Source: Gnetum montanum (lineage: Eukaryota; Streptophyta; Gnetopsida; Gnetales; Gnetaceae). From it: a stretch of DNA of 26,926 bases. A program made the translations under genes and the position numbers. This document shows positions 7,160-17,201 of this stretch, piece by piece; within the stretch, counting starts at the first letter, position 1; each line of letters begins with the position of its first letter. The stretch covers positions 523,697 to 550,622 of the forward strand of contig MNCI01037842.1 of NCBI GenBank assembly GCA_015680685.1, in the 5' to 3' direction. Under the pieces are notes generated by a model. That model did no database searches, was not told where the DNA came from, and saw only the letters and a list, made by a program, of their open reading frames with translations.

Positions 7160-8682
7160 ATTAAAAATATTTAGAGTACTTCAGATCATTAAAGAAAGAG
7201 TATAAAGAAAAAGTCCAATGATTTTGGAAATGTCTTTTCAGGTCTTCATCCTTACAACCAATCCTGAAAATTCTCCCCTTTGAGGTAGGAAAAGGATAAA
7301 GCTTTACCTTAATTTAGAAGTGTCATCATCAGTTTTCAGTTTTTACTAAATTATTTCTTATAAAGAGAAGGAGAAACTCTCTCTAAAGACAAAAGAATAC
7401 ATTAATCTGAAATAAAGAACAAATAGCAACACAAGCTAATAATAGTAACAAAAGTTAAAAGTTTCCAATCCTTAAGCCTTAAAAATAAAAATAAAATAGT
7501 ACCATAAAAAAATTAATTATTTATCTTTCAATGAAAATATTTTTTGCTGAAAGTTATAGTTGAAAAGTAACATCTTTAAGAATCTAGTATTTGACTCTTG
7601 AATAGAGGTCATAGTTATGTTCTTTCTACTAAAAAATAACTAGACACTAAAGCTTCGAAATAGAATAGAAAATAAGTGGTCAAAGACACTTTCAAATGCA
7701 GTTAAAAGAATTAGACAAAGTAGGTTAATTACCAAGAATGACATCATTGATGCTAAGTTAAAAATTTTGTTACAAATCCATTTTCAAGCATGTTGAGTAA
7801 TAGGACACTCAAAAAAATATGAGAACATGAATCTCCACTTCTACAATGAGGAACTTTAGGATAAACATTTCTTATTTGTTTAATATGAGTGTTGACAAGA
7901 AGACCTTGGTGAATAGGATACTAGAAAAAATATGAATTTTAAAAAATGTATAAGCTCTTCAAATATCTTTCATTTTTTTCATCCCAAAGTAAAATGATAA
8001 TTATATTTTCTAGACCTTATTGAATTTGTTATAAATAAAATCATTATTTATAATAATCCCATAAGGATCTTTCAAATTAAAAGGAAACTAATTTTCATCT
8101 TTCGAAAAAGATATCTAGAAAAGCCTAATCCAAATTATTTCAACTTTAAATAAATTCTCAAAGTTAGAAGTTAGTTTTTCTCTTTCTATTAAAACCATAA
8201 AGGCTAGAAGCTTCATTTCAAATAATCCATATATCATGCAGATGTACATAAGAAACTACAAAGATATCAAATCTACATCAAGTGGTACACAATCTAGATG
8301 CATTAATAGCCCAAGCTCCTTTGTTAAAAAGGAGCAATCAAGGGCTAATTTTCTTAAGCATATCTTCTAAAAATATAATACAATTGTAATTTAAATTTTT
8401 ACTAAGCTTTTATCATATCTTCCAAATTTTCTTAAGAATTAATGGACTTTGTTTAAAAATTCAAATTCTTAAGAAGTGTATCTAGACATCATCTCCATTA
8501 ATGCACTTTGTAATCCATTTTTCTATAAAAGAAATTAATGATGCAAAGTCTTACATCTTTCTTCCTACTAGTGTACATGTCACAAGTAGTTCTAGAAAAA
8601 TATTTTCTATGTTTCTTAGCATACCAAAGAAACCAATGAATAATATGATCAATTTTATTATAAGAAGTTTTACAAGGATCCT
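7160..8682 (-). pseudogene. LINE reverse transcriptase C-terminal part (3' half of LINE)
   Basis: This continues the LINE interrupted by the LTR element. Minus-strand reading from 8677 gives DPCKTSYNKIDHIIHWFLWY, then a K-x-GG-like segment with CIINFFYRK, as in the thumb/connection region of plant LINE polymerases. Near 7850-7770 there is a C-rich stretch followed by FFECPITQHA-type sequence, the signature of the zinc-binding region at the end of plant LINE ORF2. Many stops and frameshifts separate these islands. The 3' end is not marked by a clear poly-A tract; 7160 is approximate and the part from 7160 to about 7500 shows nothing recognisable. Confidence 0.7.
8678..8682. repeat. Target site duplication ATCCT (left copy)
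   Basis: ATCCT directly precedes the left LTR and matches 17197-17201 directly after the right LTR. Five base pairs is the usual size for Ty3/gypsy integration. Removing the element and one copy restores a LINE reading frame. Confidence 0.85.
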
Positions 8683-9562
8683 TGATGAGTGGTGGAGTAG
8701 TCCAACACCCAACCATACGAGATACAAGTGTTCATGCACAACCTAGTTAAATTTTGTGTATAAGGTAATGTAATTATGATAGTAATTGGTTTGAGTTTCT
8801 AATCATTATCTTCCAATGTGAGCTAGTAAAATTAATGCATATGGTTTAACTCATAGTGAGCTATATGATAACTAATGTTGCTTTGGCCATTTTACTCCTA
8901 GTAAACATGAGGTAAATGAAAGTGGTTTCTAAGTCTAAGTAAATAGAAAATGAATGTAATATAGCCTAGGTGATGAACATCAATTCTTGACTCTATGCAC
9001 ATATCTTGGACTTATGTAATCATTATTGGGATTACAAAGTATCTTACTATTAGATGAACTAAGCAATAATACTACTGGGCTACCAAATGATCACACTTTC
9101 CACTTGGACATTATGCTTAACAACAATTAAAGTAAAGTTCATGAGAAAGTAAATAGTAATTACTAGACTAAGTTAAAATGATAAACATTATTTTAGGTAA
9201 ACAATAAAAACTAATTAGATGCTGCAATGGTAAAAAGTAATCATGTTCTTTATTATTGTTCACACTTGTGTCCAAGTATAAGATGCTCAAATAAAGACTT
9301 CGCATAATCACTTAAAACCACATTGTGGTCATACACTACTAAGTACAAAGTAAAATCAAGAAAGAAAACTAACAAAGTTTTGCTAAGGTGGAGTGAAAAT
9401 TATTGTTGAACCTTGTACCTAAGTGTTAAATTTGTAGAAATGCACATGTCTGTGATATTGAATATTTGACACTGTAGCTTGTGCCCCTATATTGAGGATA
9501 TGATATTATAGCTCCAATATCAGATACCTGATATCATAGCTAACAAAAAATGCAACTTATGA
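8683..9562 (-). repeat. Left LTR (3' LTR in element orientation)
   Basis: The plus strand begins TGATGAGTGGTGGAG and ends AACTTATGA. It aligns through its whole length with 16287-17196, for example GATAACTAATGTTGCTTTGG near 8869-8888, which is repeated exactly in the right copy. The end on the TATGA side does not give a standard TG...CA pair, so the termini are non-canonical or mutated. The TATA box of the right copy reads TTTGTA here, so this copy's promoter is probably dead. Confidence 0.9.
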
Positions 9563-9739
9563 TAACCCCATGACTAATGAAAAACTCATTCTCAAGTTAA
9601 AACAAAATGAGGATAGAGTTCCTTATAAAATTGGGAGGTAGATTCTCATGACACTGACTACTATGTACATGACTATTAATTGCCACAGTGATGTTTATAA
9701 AAATGACACAAAACATGACATGAAAACTTTAACAAAAAG
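9563..9739. other. Internal region next to the 3' LTR
   Basis: Bases between the 3' LTR and the coiled-coil ORF. On the minus strand a short GGGG run (CATGGGGTTA) abuts the LTR at 9563-9572 and is the only polypurine-tract candidate, a weak one. Nothing else is recognisable. Confidence 0.4.
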
Positions 9740-10971
9740 AAAATTTTGATGAACCTTGATGTAGGGTTATGTAATTCTAGGTGGTGGTAGCTCCTCCATC
9801 ACTTGCTTTCCCTTGTTATCAAGCTTTTAAAATCTGTATCAGTTGAAGAGTGCCTAAAGCATCTTCTCTTTCATTTTTGGATCATGTACCATCCATGCTT
9901 GTTGTGCAATGTATGATGGAGTGGGTACATACCATGGGCATGGTAGCTATAGAAACATCTGATTTGCCTTGATTTACTAGGCTGTGAATTACCTCCTTTC
10001 ATCTTCAAAAATTGGCTAGGTTTGTTGCTACATCTTTTTGCCCTTAGTAGCCAACATTCACTACATCTAATTCAAAGTTTACCACTTGGAGACTTTGCAA
10101 AGCATCTTTATGATCCACAAACTCTTTCTAATATAGGGCATATGTTGTTGCTACTTGCTGTTCTAACTCATTCCTGGGCCTACCTACTATCAACATGGCT
10201 AAGTTAGCATAATAGAGCTTAGTTAACCCCATGTATTCTTTCGGATCCTCGATCTACAAGTCTTTATTTTTGACTTCCACTTGGTGGACAAGGGCATAAC
10301 TATTCAAGATGGTTTGCTAGCCATCACTTTGTGTTGACATGGTGCTATAGTAGCTTTGGCCATTTAGATCTCTTTCTCATTAATTTTCTTATACATGAAC
10401 ACCTAATCAAAAAAGTGTTTTTTAAGCCTTTTTTGTTTCTTTGCCTCATTTTGCTACATGCTTATTTCAATGGCTAACTTTTGTTAGATGGTGCATACCT
10501 CCTCCATTAAGATGGTTCTATGTGCTCTCGTGAGATGGCTCTGTGTTGGTTGACCATTACCAACTGTTCTTTCAACTGGTGGATGCTCTCTTCTAAGATG
10601 TTTTTCTACTTTTCCATCATGGTCAACCTCATGTTATTAGTAGTAAGTTGTTTATTTTCTTCTTGAATTGTGGTAAGTGCCTTGACATGTGCATATGTTT
10701 GTAATTCAACTATAGAGGCATTCCATACTACTTTCTCCTTCTCTATTTTCATCTATTTATTCTACTCGATTAGGTAATTTATTTGCTCTATTCTAAACTA
10801 TTCTACTTGATCAAGTCTAATGAGTTGTGTAGGATCTCTACATTCAGCTCTTACGGCTACAAGCTCTTCTCTTTGGGGCCATCTATATTCATAAAGGAAT
10901 TGGAAATAATTAGAAGGTATTCTGTAATTTTTATAACTCCCTTTCTTTCTTATACTTTTAGTTAGATCAAG
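9740..10971 (-). pseudogene. Unrecognised coiled-coil protein ORF inside the LTR element
   Basis: A coding-like stretch of about 410 codons in minus-strand orientation, spread over frames by two or three small shifts and broken by several stops, mostly TAG. From 10971 the first frame gives NYFQFLYEYRWPQREELVAV, then RDPTQLIRLDQVE, then heptad-like helices (KALTTIQEENKQLTTNNMRL, ILEESIHQLKEQLVMVNQHR) at about 10690-10550. After shifts near 10520 and 10300 it continues with GLTKLYYANLAMLIVGRPRN and KDALQSLQVV (10230-10080), and ends with IAQQAWMVHDPKMKEKML and MEELPPPR near 9910-9780. It lies in the sense orientation, between protease and 3' LTR, where reverse transcriptase and integrase would be. 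I do not recognise the family; an Athila-like env/coiled-coil ORF or a captured host gene are possible. Confidence 0.55.
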
Positions 10972-12972
10972 TTCTTAGTTATTAGGATTGCAGAGTTAGA
11001 AAATGTTCACAAAAAGTGACCCCATAAGTTTCAATTTCATTGTAACCCTTCACAATTTTTCATTTTGTCCCTATGTATGGCCCATAATGATGGTTATAGG
11101 TCCTTAAGAGTTTTATTTGAGTGTTTTGGCATTAATATGATTGATTGTTACTTAAAAATTACAACTTTCACTTCATTCTTACCCTTAAGATACCTTTTGG
11201 GTGTTAGAGTTTTTCAAAAATTTAGCTTAGATTTTCCTCATTAGCACCTCCCATGACTATGATGAGCATTCTATGATCAAATAGGTATAAAAAGTATGAG
11301 AATTGGAGTGATAAAGTTTAGAGCTAGGAGGTTAGAGCTTAGACTAGAGAAGAAATGTCAAAAAATCTCCTCTAGTTCAAATGAAAAATGGCAAAACAAT
11401 TGGTTAAGTCCTTACATATACATAGGTTTTTTAAGATTCAATATCAAGAATACAACATCGGGGATTTGATATTGGTGAAGACTCGACATCGAGGACCTAA
11501 TATCAAAGTGCAAAAATTTTCACCTTTCATAAGGGTTTGTTGGAAAAAATCAATTCTTTTGGGTTTCTAGAAGGTTTTAAGGTTGATTAGAGGGTTTTGA
11601 TGATAGAGATATTCATAGTTTTATTAAAATTTTATCATTAGAAGTTCATAGAGAAGGAATCTCAGGCTAGTAAAGTTCATAAGATGGGTAAGAAGGGTAA
11701 TGAATCCATGTTGTGAAAATGGATAGTTTAAATGATATGGAAAGTTTTATTAACATTTTTTGATGCCGGAAGGTTCATGATGATGTGGAATTACTTGGGA
11801 GATATAAGATAAAATAGTTATATAAGTGGGTCCTCCCCAACAAGCTCCAACCCTTTATGCTTTAATATAACCATGTCTAAAAGTGTCCTTAGGCACTTAA
11901 GGAGTTGAATGTAATGCATAATTGTTTAGTCAAACACACATGTTAGTACCACCTAATTGAGAAAATAACTCGATGTTATAAAAAATCACAAGTTATGACT
12001 ATTATTACAATGAGATGAGATGGACTTAAAAGGGATTGCAGAAATCAATATGTGAGGTATCTTACCATAGGCATTATGAATTCTTGTGTTTTATTTGTAC
12101 TTAAAGTAATCACTAGCCTTTTTGCTCAAGATTCAAACCAAGTCCAGACCACATTCAAGTGACATCGCATCATTTTATCTCTTGGAATTACAACTGTAAA
12201 ACTATCAATGTTGTAAGAAGTATTGTCACTTGGCATATTGTCCAAGGGAGGAGTTCATTCATGGCACATTTTTTTAAATTTTTTTTTTTAGATTTCTAAG
12301 AAGCCTCCTACCTTTAGACATGGGTAACATGTCTTTCCAGTGGGAGCCCCAAAGATTTATTTTGTGCTCTTTTATTTTTAGTTGTGTCAACCTTTCAGAG
12401 CAACACTTATTTTATTGTTACTTCCATTTTTCATTAGATTTACAAGGATATAATACAACCTTAGCAACATGATANAAAAGATAGTAAGAATTTTGAAAAG
12501 GTGTAAAGAATGAAAAATGTTAAAAGAAGGAAAAATATGAAAGGATAATAATATGTCAAAGAATCTAAAAGATATAAAAGAATAAGAAACATTGTATCAA
12601 GAAATAGCAAAAGTAAACAAAATTGTAAAAAAAAGAATAGAAAAGAATTTATTAATTCTAGCATCAAGGTAAAGTGTCTTCTCCATGATTGAATTTAGGG
12701 GTAAGTGTTTGGAAAATGCTCCCTAGGTCTCCTGGATCACACACTCTAGGTGATTCACTATCATCTTTACTAATTTAACTCTTCTATCATTATCCCATGT
12801 GATCTTAATGGTAGTTGAGTATTGTCTAAGTCCTTGTTCTCTTTTCCTTTTGGTGTATGATTATGAGTTATTAATTTTATTTTTGGGTCCTTAGAGTCAT
12901 TTTTTGAGAATGGGAACAAATAAATTAGTTAGATTGTTCCATGCATATTTGGAAATGATTGAAGGTTCTTAG
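10972..12972. other. 2-kb internal stretch with no identified coding domain
   Basis: Between protease and the coiled-coil ORF. I looked for reverse transcriptase signatures (Y/F-x-DD, LPQG-like), RNase H and integrase on both strands and saw none. Small coding-like islands occur on the minus strand near 12810-12690 (TWDNDRRVKLVKMIVNHLEC) and on the plus strand near 11830-12280 (PNKLQPFML, then QVQTTFK); neither is assignable. A purine-rich stretch lies at 12475-12660. Near 11425-11515 there are ATCGGGGATTTGATATTGG-type phrases like those of the LTR's U3 repeats. Confidence 0.4.
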
Positions 12973-13880
12973 TTATTGGTCATAGGGTGTTTTTTTATTT
13001 GGTGGTTTGTGCTCTTTCTTTTGCACACATTTATTTTTCACTATTTTTGTGGATTGATGTGATGACCGTGTTAACATTCTAAAGTATCTGTCCATGAATG
13101 CACCCTTTGCTTTCAGTAGTAATGCATGAAATTTGCTACCTATGTATGGCTCTATGCTTATTTTCTTTAGAGATCCCAACAAATAGATCTCACATACGTA
13201 TCTTAGGATCAATTGTGCTAAGCCATGATCTCCCCATAATTATTGGAAATTCCTTATCACATATTTCATATCGAGTACTAGAAAGTCTACTATATAAGAC
13301 CACCCATTAACAATGGTCACTGCATCATCTATCTATCTTAAAGAAATGGTGACAAACTGATTTGCAAGCTTCAATCTAATGTTGCAGTCTTTGAATGATG
13401 GTAGGTTCAATGCTTGATATGTTTTGTAAGAAGTCAAATTTACCCTAAGACTTGAGTTTAATGAAGCTTCGCATGATAGATTTCCAACTAATCCTAGATA
13501 AATTAAAGAAACTCCTAGATCAATTCTCTTCTTAGAGAGTGGTCCTGCCTTTATCCAGTCTATAATGATTTTAGTAACCATGATAGTTTGCAGGTTTGGA
13601 TTGGATGATTATGGAAGCTTGTTGTTAGTAAGAGAATTTATAATAGGAGAAGTTGGTCTTGATGAAGTTCTAATTCTACTTGCCTTTTCAGGACTTGTCC
13701 TAAAGAAAGGATATTTCTTCGTTTGGCCCTTAGTGTTTTTGGTAGGATTCTCTATCTGAATGTTCACTATCCTTATAGCTTTTATTTGTTATCTTTGTGA
13801 TGGTAATTCACCTTACATAGTAGCTAATGGCATTGTGGTAAAGGATTCAAAAGAGGATTTGATGGGCTAGCTACTTGCAA
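12973..13880 (-). pseudogene. Retropepsin relic of the nested LTR element
   Basis: Minus-strand frame opening near 13880 with a basic, Thr/Ser-rich segment (KNTKGQTKKYPFFRTS), then the protease body from 13581: CEASLNSSLRVNLTSYKTYQ followed by LPSFKDCNIRLKLANQFVTI, which lines up with the active-site loop and following strands of plant retropepsins (D-x-G-S-x-[IV]-N-[LI]). The catalytic Asp position reads Asn and the Gly is lost. Beyond a stop come VDFLVLDMKYVIRNFQ and LWGDHGLAQL, matching the region that ends with the GRPWLA motif. It is in a different frame from gag; moving from gag into it needs a -1 step. Fairly confident family call; inactive. Confidence 0.65.
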
Positions 13881-16139
13881 ATGTGTGCGAGGACTTTGAT
13901 CCATCCTTGGAGTAGTAGGTCTATAGTATTCTTATGGATAGTAAGGAGAAGAAGTTTGAACTAATGTGTTTCTTGGAGATATTGAACACTGAACATAATA
14001 TTCATAATGGTTTGGTTGCCTATATAGATATTATTACCTTGACAATGGCATTGCCAATTTCTACGGTTATGTCCATTGTTGCTAATATTGCTCATATGCT
14101 TAAGGGTAAGCTCTGCTTAGGTAATATGTTGTCTGGAAGGGTTTCTTGATGTTACCTTGAGGATAAGGTAGTCTTTTGGGCATCTACTTCTTGAAAAAGC
14201 TCAAATTGAGTGCATATACCCCAAATTCTTGCAACTGGACCATAATAAGACAACATCCCTTAGGATGTTCATATTGACACACATTGCATCTTTCCTCTTC
14301 CTGTAAACTAGAGTTAGTGTATCCTTCAATGGTAGCAACATTTCTTTTGTGGTTATAAATTTCTTTTCCATAGTCGCTTTTCTTCTTCATTTCCTTTCCC
14401 TTGTTAAGTTCTTGTTCAGTATTTTCTTCAATAATCTTTAGGGCTATAGCAAAATTTTCATCCACTAAATCCCAAGTTTTCTCTACCTTAGTTTCTATAT
14501 CATTGACTAATTTTTGAATAGGTAGAGTCTTTTTCTAGATAACATCTTCCAATGTTTCATCCTTTTTCTTGTGACATATTCACACAACTCTTTAAATTAA
14601 TGGATCATTGTTATACTCTTTAGCTAATTCTTTCATTCTTAGCTCACCTTCCTCCTTCACCACTTGATTGATTAGTATTTGGATTCAATGGATAGTCATT
14701 TTTGAGAATGTGCCTTGGGTGTAAATCCCAAGATTCTCTCTAGTCTTGCTTCATCATCGATCTACAATGTGCCTAAGCTATTCCCTTGGTGAAAATCCAT
14801 GGCTTGGGCATCTATGCAGCAATGAATAGTATCTTCCCATTATTACATCAAGGGTCTCATGAGTCCCTTGCATCTATCCTTGTATTTGTTTCCTTAAATT
14901 AGATACTCATGAATAAGTTTGATGTTTATCATTCAAGAGTTCAAGCATGGTACTGTAGTGTATGATTGACCTTGGTTCCAATGACTTATACTAGCTCTCC
15001 ATCTGCTTCATATGTGTTTTGGGAACTAGCTTTAATTTCTGCCGATCACTTTCAATATTTTGAAGGGTGTAGGCATCATGGAAAACTTGAAGGTAGTGTT
15101 GTGGATCAACATTATAGCCACCTTCAAATCTTGTGATGTTGTTCATGTCTAGGAATTTGATTAAGCTATTTCTCACATACTGAGTTGGTATATTGAAAGC
15201 TTTCTAAATGTTTATCATGCTTTGGGTTGCCATGAGGGGTTCATCATCATGATCAGGTTCATATGCTCTACTGTAGTGGTGACCCCTTCTATGCTCATAC
15301 CTTTCTTGATCCTCTCTTCAATCGCTTCATCTCTTTTCTAAATATTTTTCATTTACTGTATTAGAGTGTCTTGAATATCAATCATAATGATCATGAGTCC
15401 TTCTTTCTTTCCTATCATAGTCTCAATATTTATGTCATCTTCAGTCAAAGTCCACCAAAAATTATGATGAGGTAGATGAGGTAGTAAGAGAATGATGCCA
15501 ACTTGTTGTCCTTTTATAACTCTTGTATGCTTCTTTATAGGATTTGGTAGGAACCCCTAGCCTTGAGTTCCACTTATACCTTAAGTTGGTAGCCTCCCCC
15601 TCAGGTGTCTCTACTAGAGTGGAGTGAAGTTAGGCTTTGATAGATTCCTCAAGTCTAATGATAGGTGTTTTTGAAGGCTCCTCATGGTTTTGGTGGAGTT
15701 GCTTTGAAATAAATGCATTAGCATCAAGTTCTTCTAAGACAACAAAAGTGTTGACTTGCTTACCTTTGCTATGTGCATGTTTGATCTCCATGGTAACATC
15801 TCTTCTCATCTACTCCTTTGTGGATTCATAGGTTATTTTCATGTGCTAAGTCACATGATACCCTTCCTAGATCTAGTCTAATTTCATTTCCCTTAAGTTA
15901 GTTTGGAGCATGCTAAGTTTTGCACATTCTAGAGGTAGGACTATGTTGCCTTGCACGTCCCTCCATCTCATTTGATTGTCCTAATAAAAGATGAAAGTGA
16001 AGTTTGGATGATAATGATTAGTATGAGCACAAGTGATTCTTCTTTGCATTGGCATTCCTCATTCTTCTTCATCAATGATTCTATTGTTGCTTTTTCTTGT
16101 CTCCTTGGTAGGTGGTGATGTATCTTTGTTTAAGGCCAT
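13881..16139 (-). pseudogene. Gag polyprotein relic of the nested LTR element
   Basis: The ATG at 16139-16137 (MALNKDTSPP) opens a minus-strand frame that can be followed for about 740 codons to 13881 without a frameshift, interrupted only by many stops. An N-terminal acidic and basic region (to about 15230) is followed by the gag core: FEGGYNVDPQHYLQVFHDAY (15130-15070), then HETLDVIMGRYYSLLHRCPS and HGFSPRE (about 14850-14780), typical of plant Retrotrans_gag domains. A Lys/Glu-rich helix with CNVCQYEHPKGCC-like cysteines (near 14290-14240) may be a degenerate zinc-binding motif. The C-terminal part is rich in Pro, Gln, Tyr and Ser (14180-13880). Most stops look like decayed Gln or Trp codons. 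Confidence 0.75.
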
Positions 16140-16286
16140 GTTTGTGACTTAAGACATTGGTTAAGTATGCATATCTTATTTAGGGTTATTAAAAGATTAA
16201 GATTTTAACTTTGGATTTCTAATACAACGAACTTTGAAAAATCAACTACTAAGCATACATTGACTTATCCACAACAAAAATGTCAA
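16140..16286 (-). other. Short leader between 5' LTR and gag
   Basis: About 147 bases. A primer-binding site should start within a few bases of 16286 on the minus strand, but the sequence there (TTGACATTTTTG) does not begin with TGG. A TGGATAAGTCAATG starts some 16 bases in, which is too far to be convincing. The priming site may have mutated. Confidence 0.4.
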
Positions 16287-17062
16287 TGATGAGTGGTGAA
16301 GTAGTCCAACATCCAATAATATAAGATATGAGTATAAGCATGTAGCATAGTCAAATTTGATGGATAAGGTAATGTAACTATGCTAGTAATTGATTTGAGT
16401 TCGTAACCATTATCTTCTCACATGAGCTAGTAAAATCAATGTATATGGTTTAAATGATAGTGATGTGTATGATAACTAATGTTGCTTTGGCCATTTTACT
16501 CCTAGTAAAAATGAGGTAAATGAATGTGATTTATAAGTCTAAGTACACAACAAATGAATCTAGTATAGCCTAGTCAATGGACATATGTTCTTGACTCTTC
16601 GCAAACATCTTGGACTAATGTAATCATTAATAGGATTACCAAGTATCTTAATATTAGGTGAACTAAGTAATAATACTACTGGGTTACCAAACAATCACAC
16701 TTTTTACTCGTAATCAGTTGGATCCATTCTTCTTAACAATAGTTAAAGTAAAGTTTATGGAAAAGTAAATAGTAACTAATAAAATAGTAATCAATAGACT
16801 AAATGAAAATAATAAACATTATTCTAGGTAAACAATAAAAACTAAGTGCATGGTGCAATGGTAAAAAGTAATCTTAATCTTTATTACCGTTCACACTTGT
16901 GTCCAAGTACAAGATGCTCAAATAAGGACTCTACATAACCACTCAACACCATACTATGAGCATATACTATTAAGTGCTAAGTACTAAAATCAAGAAAATA
17001 GACTAATAAAGTTTCGCTAAGGTGAAATGAAAATTTTTGTTGGACTATGTGCCTAAGTGTCA

Positions 17063-17070
17063 TATTTATA
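17063..17070 (-). promoter_or_regulatory. TATA box of the nested element's 5' LTR
   Basis: The minus strand reads GGCCTATAAATATGACAC. It lies about 130 bases inside the LTR from its U3 end, directly downstream of the U3 repeats, so transcription would start near 17035 and run left through gag. The left LTR has TTTGTA at the same place, a decayed version. Confidence 0.6.
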
Positions 17071-17082
17071 GGCCTACACATG

Positions 17083-17178
17083 TCCATGATATCAAATATC
17101 TAACAGTGTAGCTTGTGCCCTAATATCAAGGATCTAATATTGTAGCTCCAATATTAGATAACCAATATTGTAGCTAAC
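17083..17178. repeat. Three ~30-bp repeats in U3 of the nested LTR element
   Basis: On the plus strand each unit runs from an ATAT[CT] phrase through GGAT-like and GATATT-like phrases to GTAGCT: ATATCAAATATCTAACAGTG, then ATATCAAGGATCTAATATTG, then ATATTAGATAACCAATATTG, each followed by TAGCT. The left LTR has the same three units at about 9452-9546. Units contain GATATC or its decay products and differ mainly by C/T and G/A changes. Their place just upstream of the TATA box fits repeated activator sites. Confidence 0.7.
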
Positions 17179-17196
17179 AAAAAATGTAACTTATGA

Positions 17197-17201
17197 ATCC
17201 T
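17197..17201. repeat. Target site duplication ATCCT (right copy)
   Basis: Matches 8678-8682 on the far side of the nested element. Confidence 0.85.

Larger units (their letters stand above)
8683..17196 (-). mobile_element. Non-autonomous gag-protease LTR retrotransposon nested in a LINE
   Basis: An 8514-bp element is bounded by similar direct LTRs (880 and 910 bp, roughly 85% alike by eye) and a 5-bp target duplication. Gag and protease traces on the minus strand fix its orientation, so the right LTR is the 5' one. From about 12970 to the 3' LTR I find no reverse transcriptase, RNase H or integrase motif on either strand. A coiled-coil ORF occupies the end of the internal region. This matches the published class of terminal-repeat elements with GAG only (TR-GAG), which depend on enzymes from other elements. 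No good primer-binding site or polypurine tract was recognised. Confidence 0.85.
16287..17196 (-). repeat. Right LTR (5' LTR in element orientation)
   Basis: The plus strand starts TGATGAGTGGTGAAG and ends AACTTATGA, matching 8683-9562. Read on the minus strand it has a short U3 (about 17196 to 17070) with three ~30-bp repeats, a TATA box at 17070-17063, and then about 780 bases of R-U5. It carries a few short insertions relative to the left copy (for example near 16700-16730). Confidence 0.9.

Noticed and set aside
8498-8716. 72-codon minus-strand ORF starting MVGCWTTPP
   Set aside because: Its first codons lie in the LTR and the rest in the LINE polymerase; it is a chance fusion across the insertion boundary, not a gene.
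10022-10965. Plus-strand ORFs at 10022-10207 and 10783-10965
   Set aside because: They are shadows of the minus-strand coiled-coil reading frame, which has the longer and more protein-like sequence.
11388-11570. 60-codon plus-strand ORF with NIGDLILVKTRHRG, resembling an integrase C-terminal GDLVLLK segment
   Set aside because: Similarity is limited to a few residues, lies on the strand opposite to the element's genes, and overlaps U3-like nucleotide phrases that explain it.
12461-12667. 68-codon Phe/Leu-rich ORF that could look like membrane segments
   Set aside because: It is the translation of the complement of a purine-rich, low-complexity stretch containing an N.
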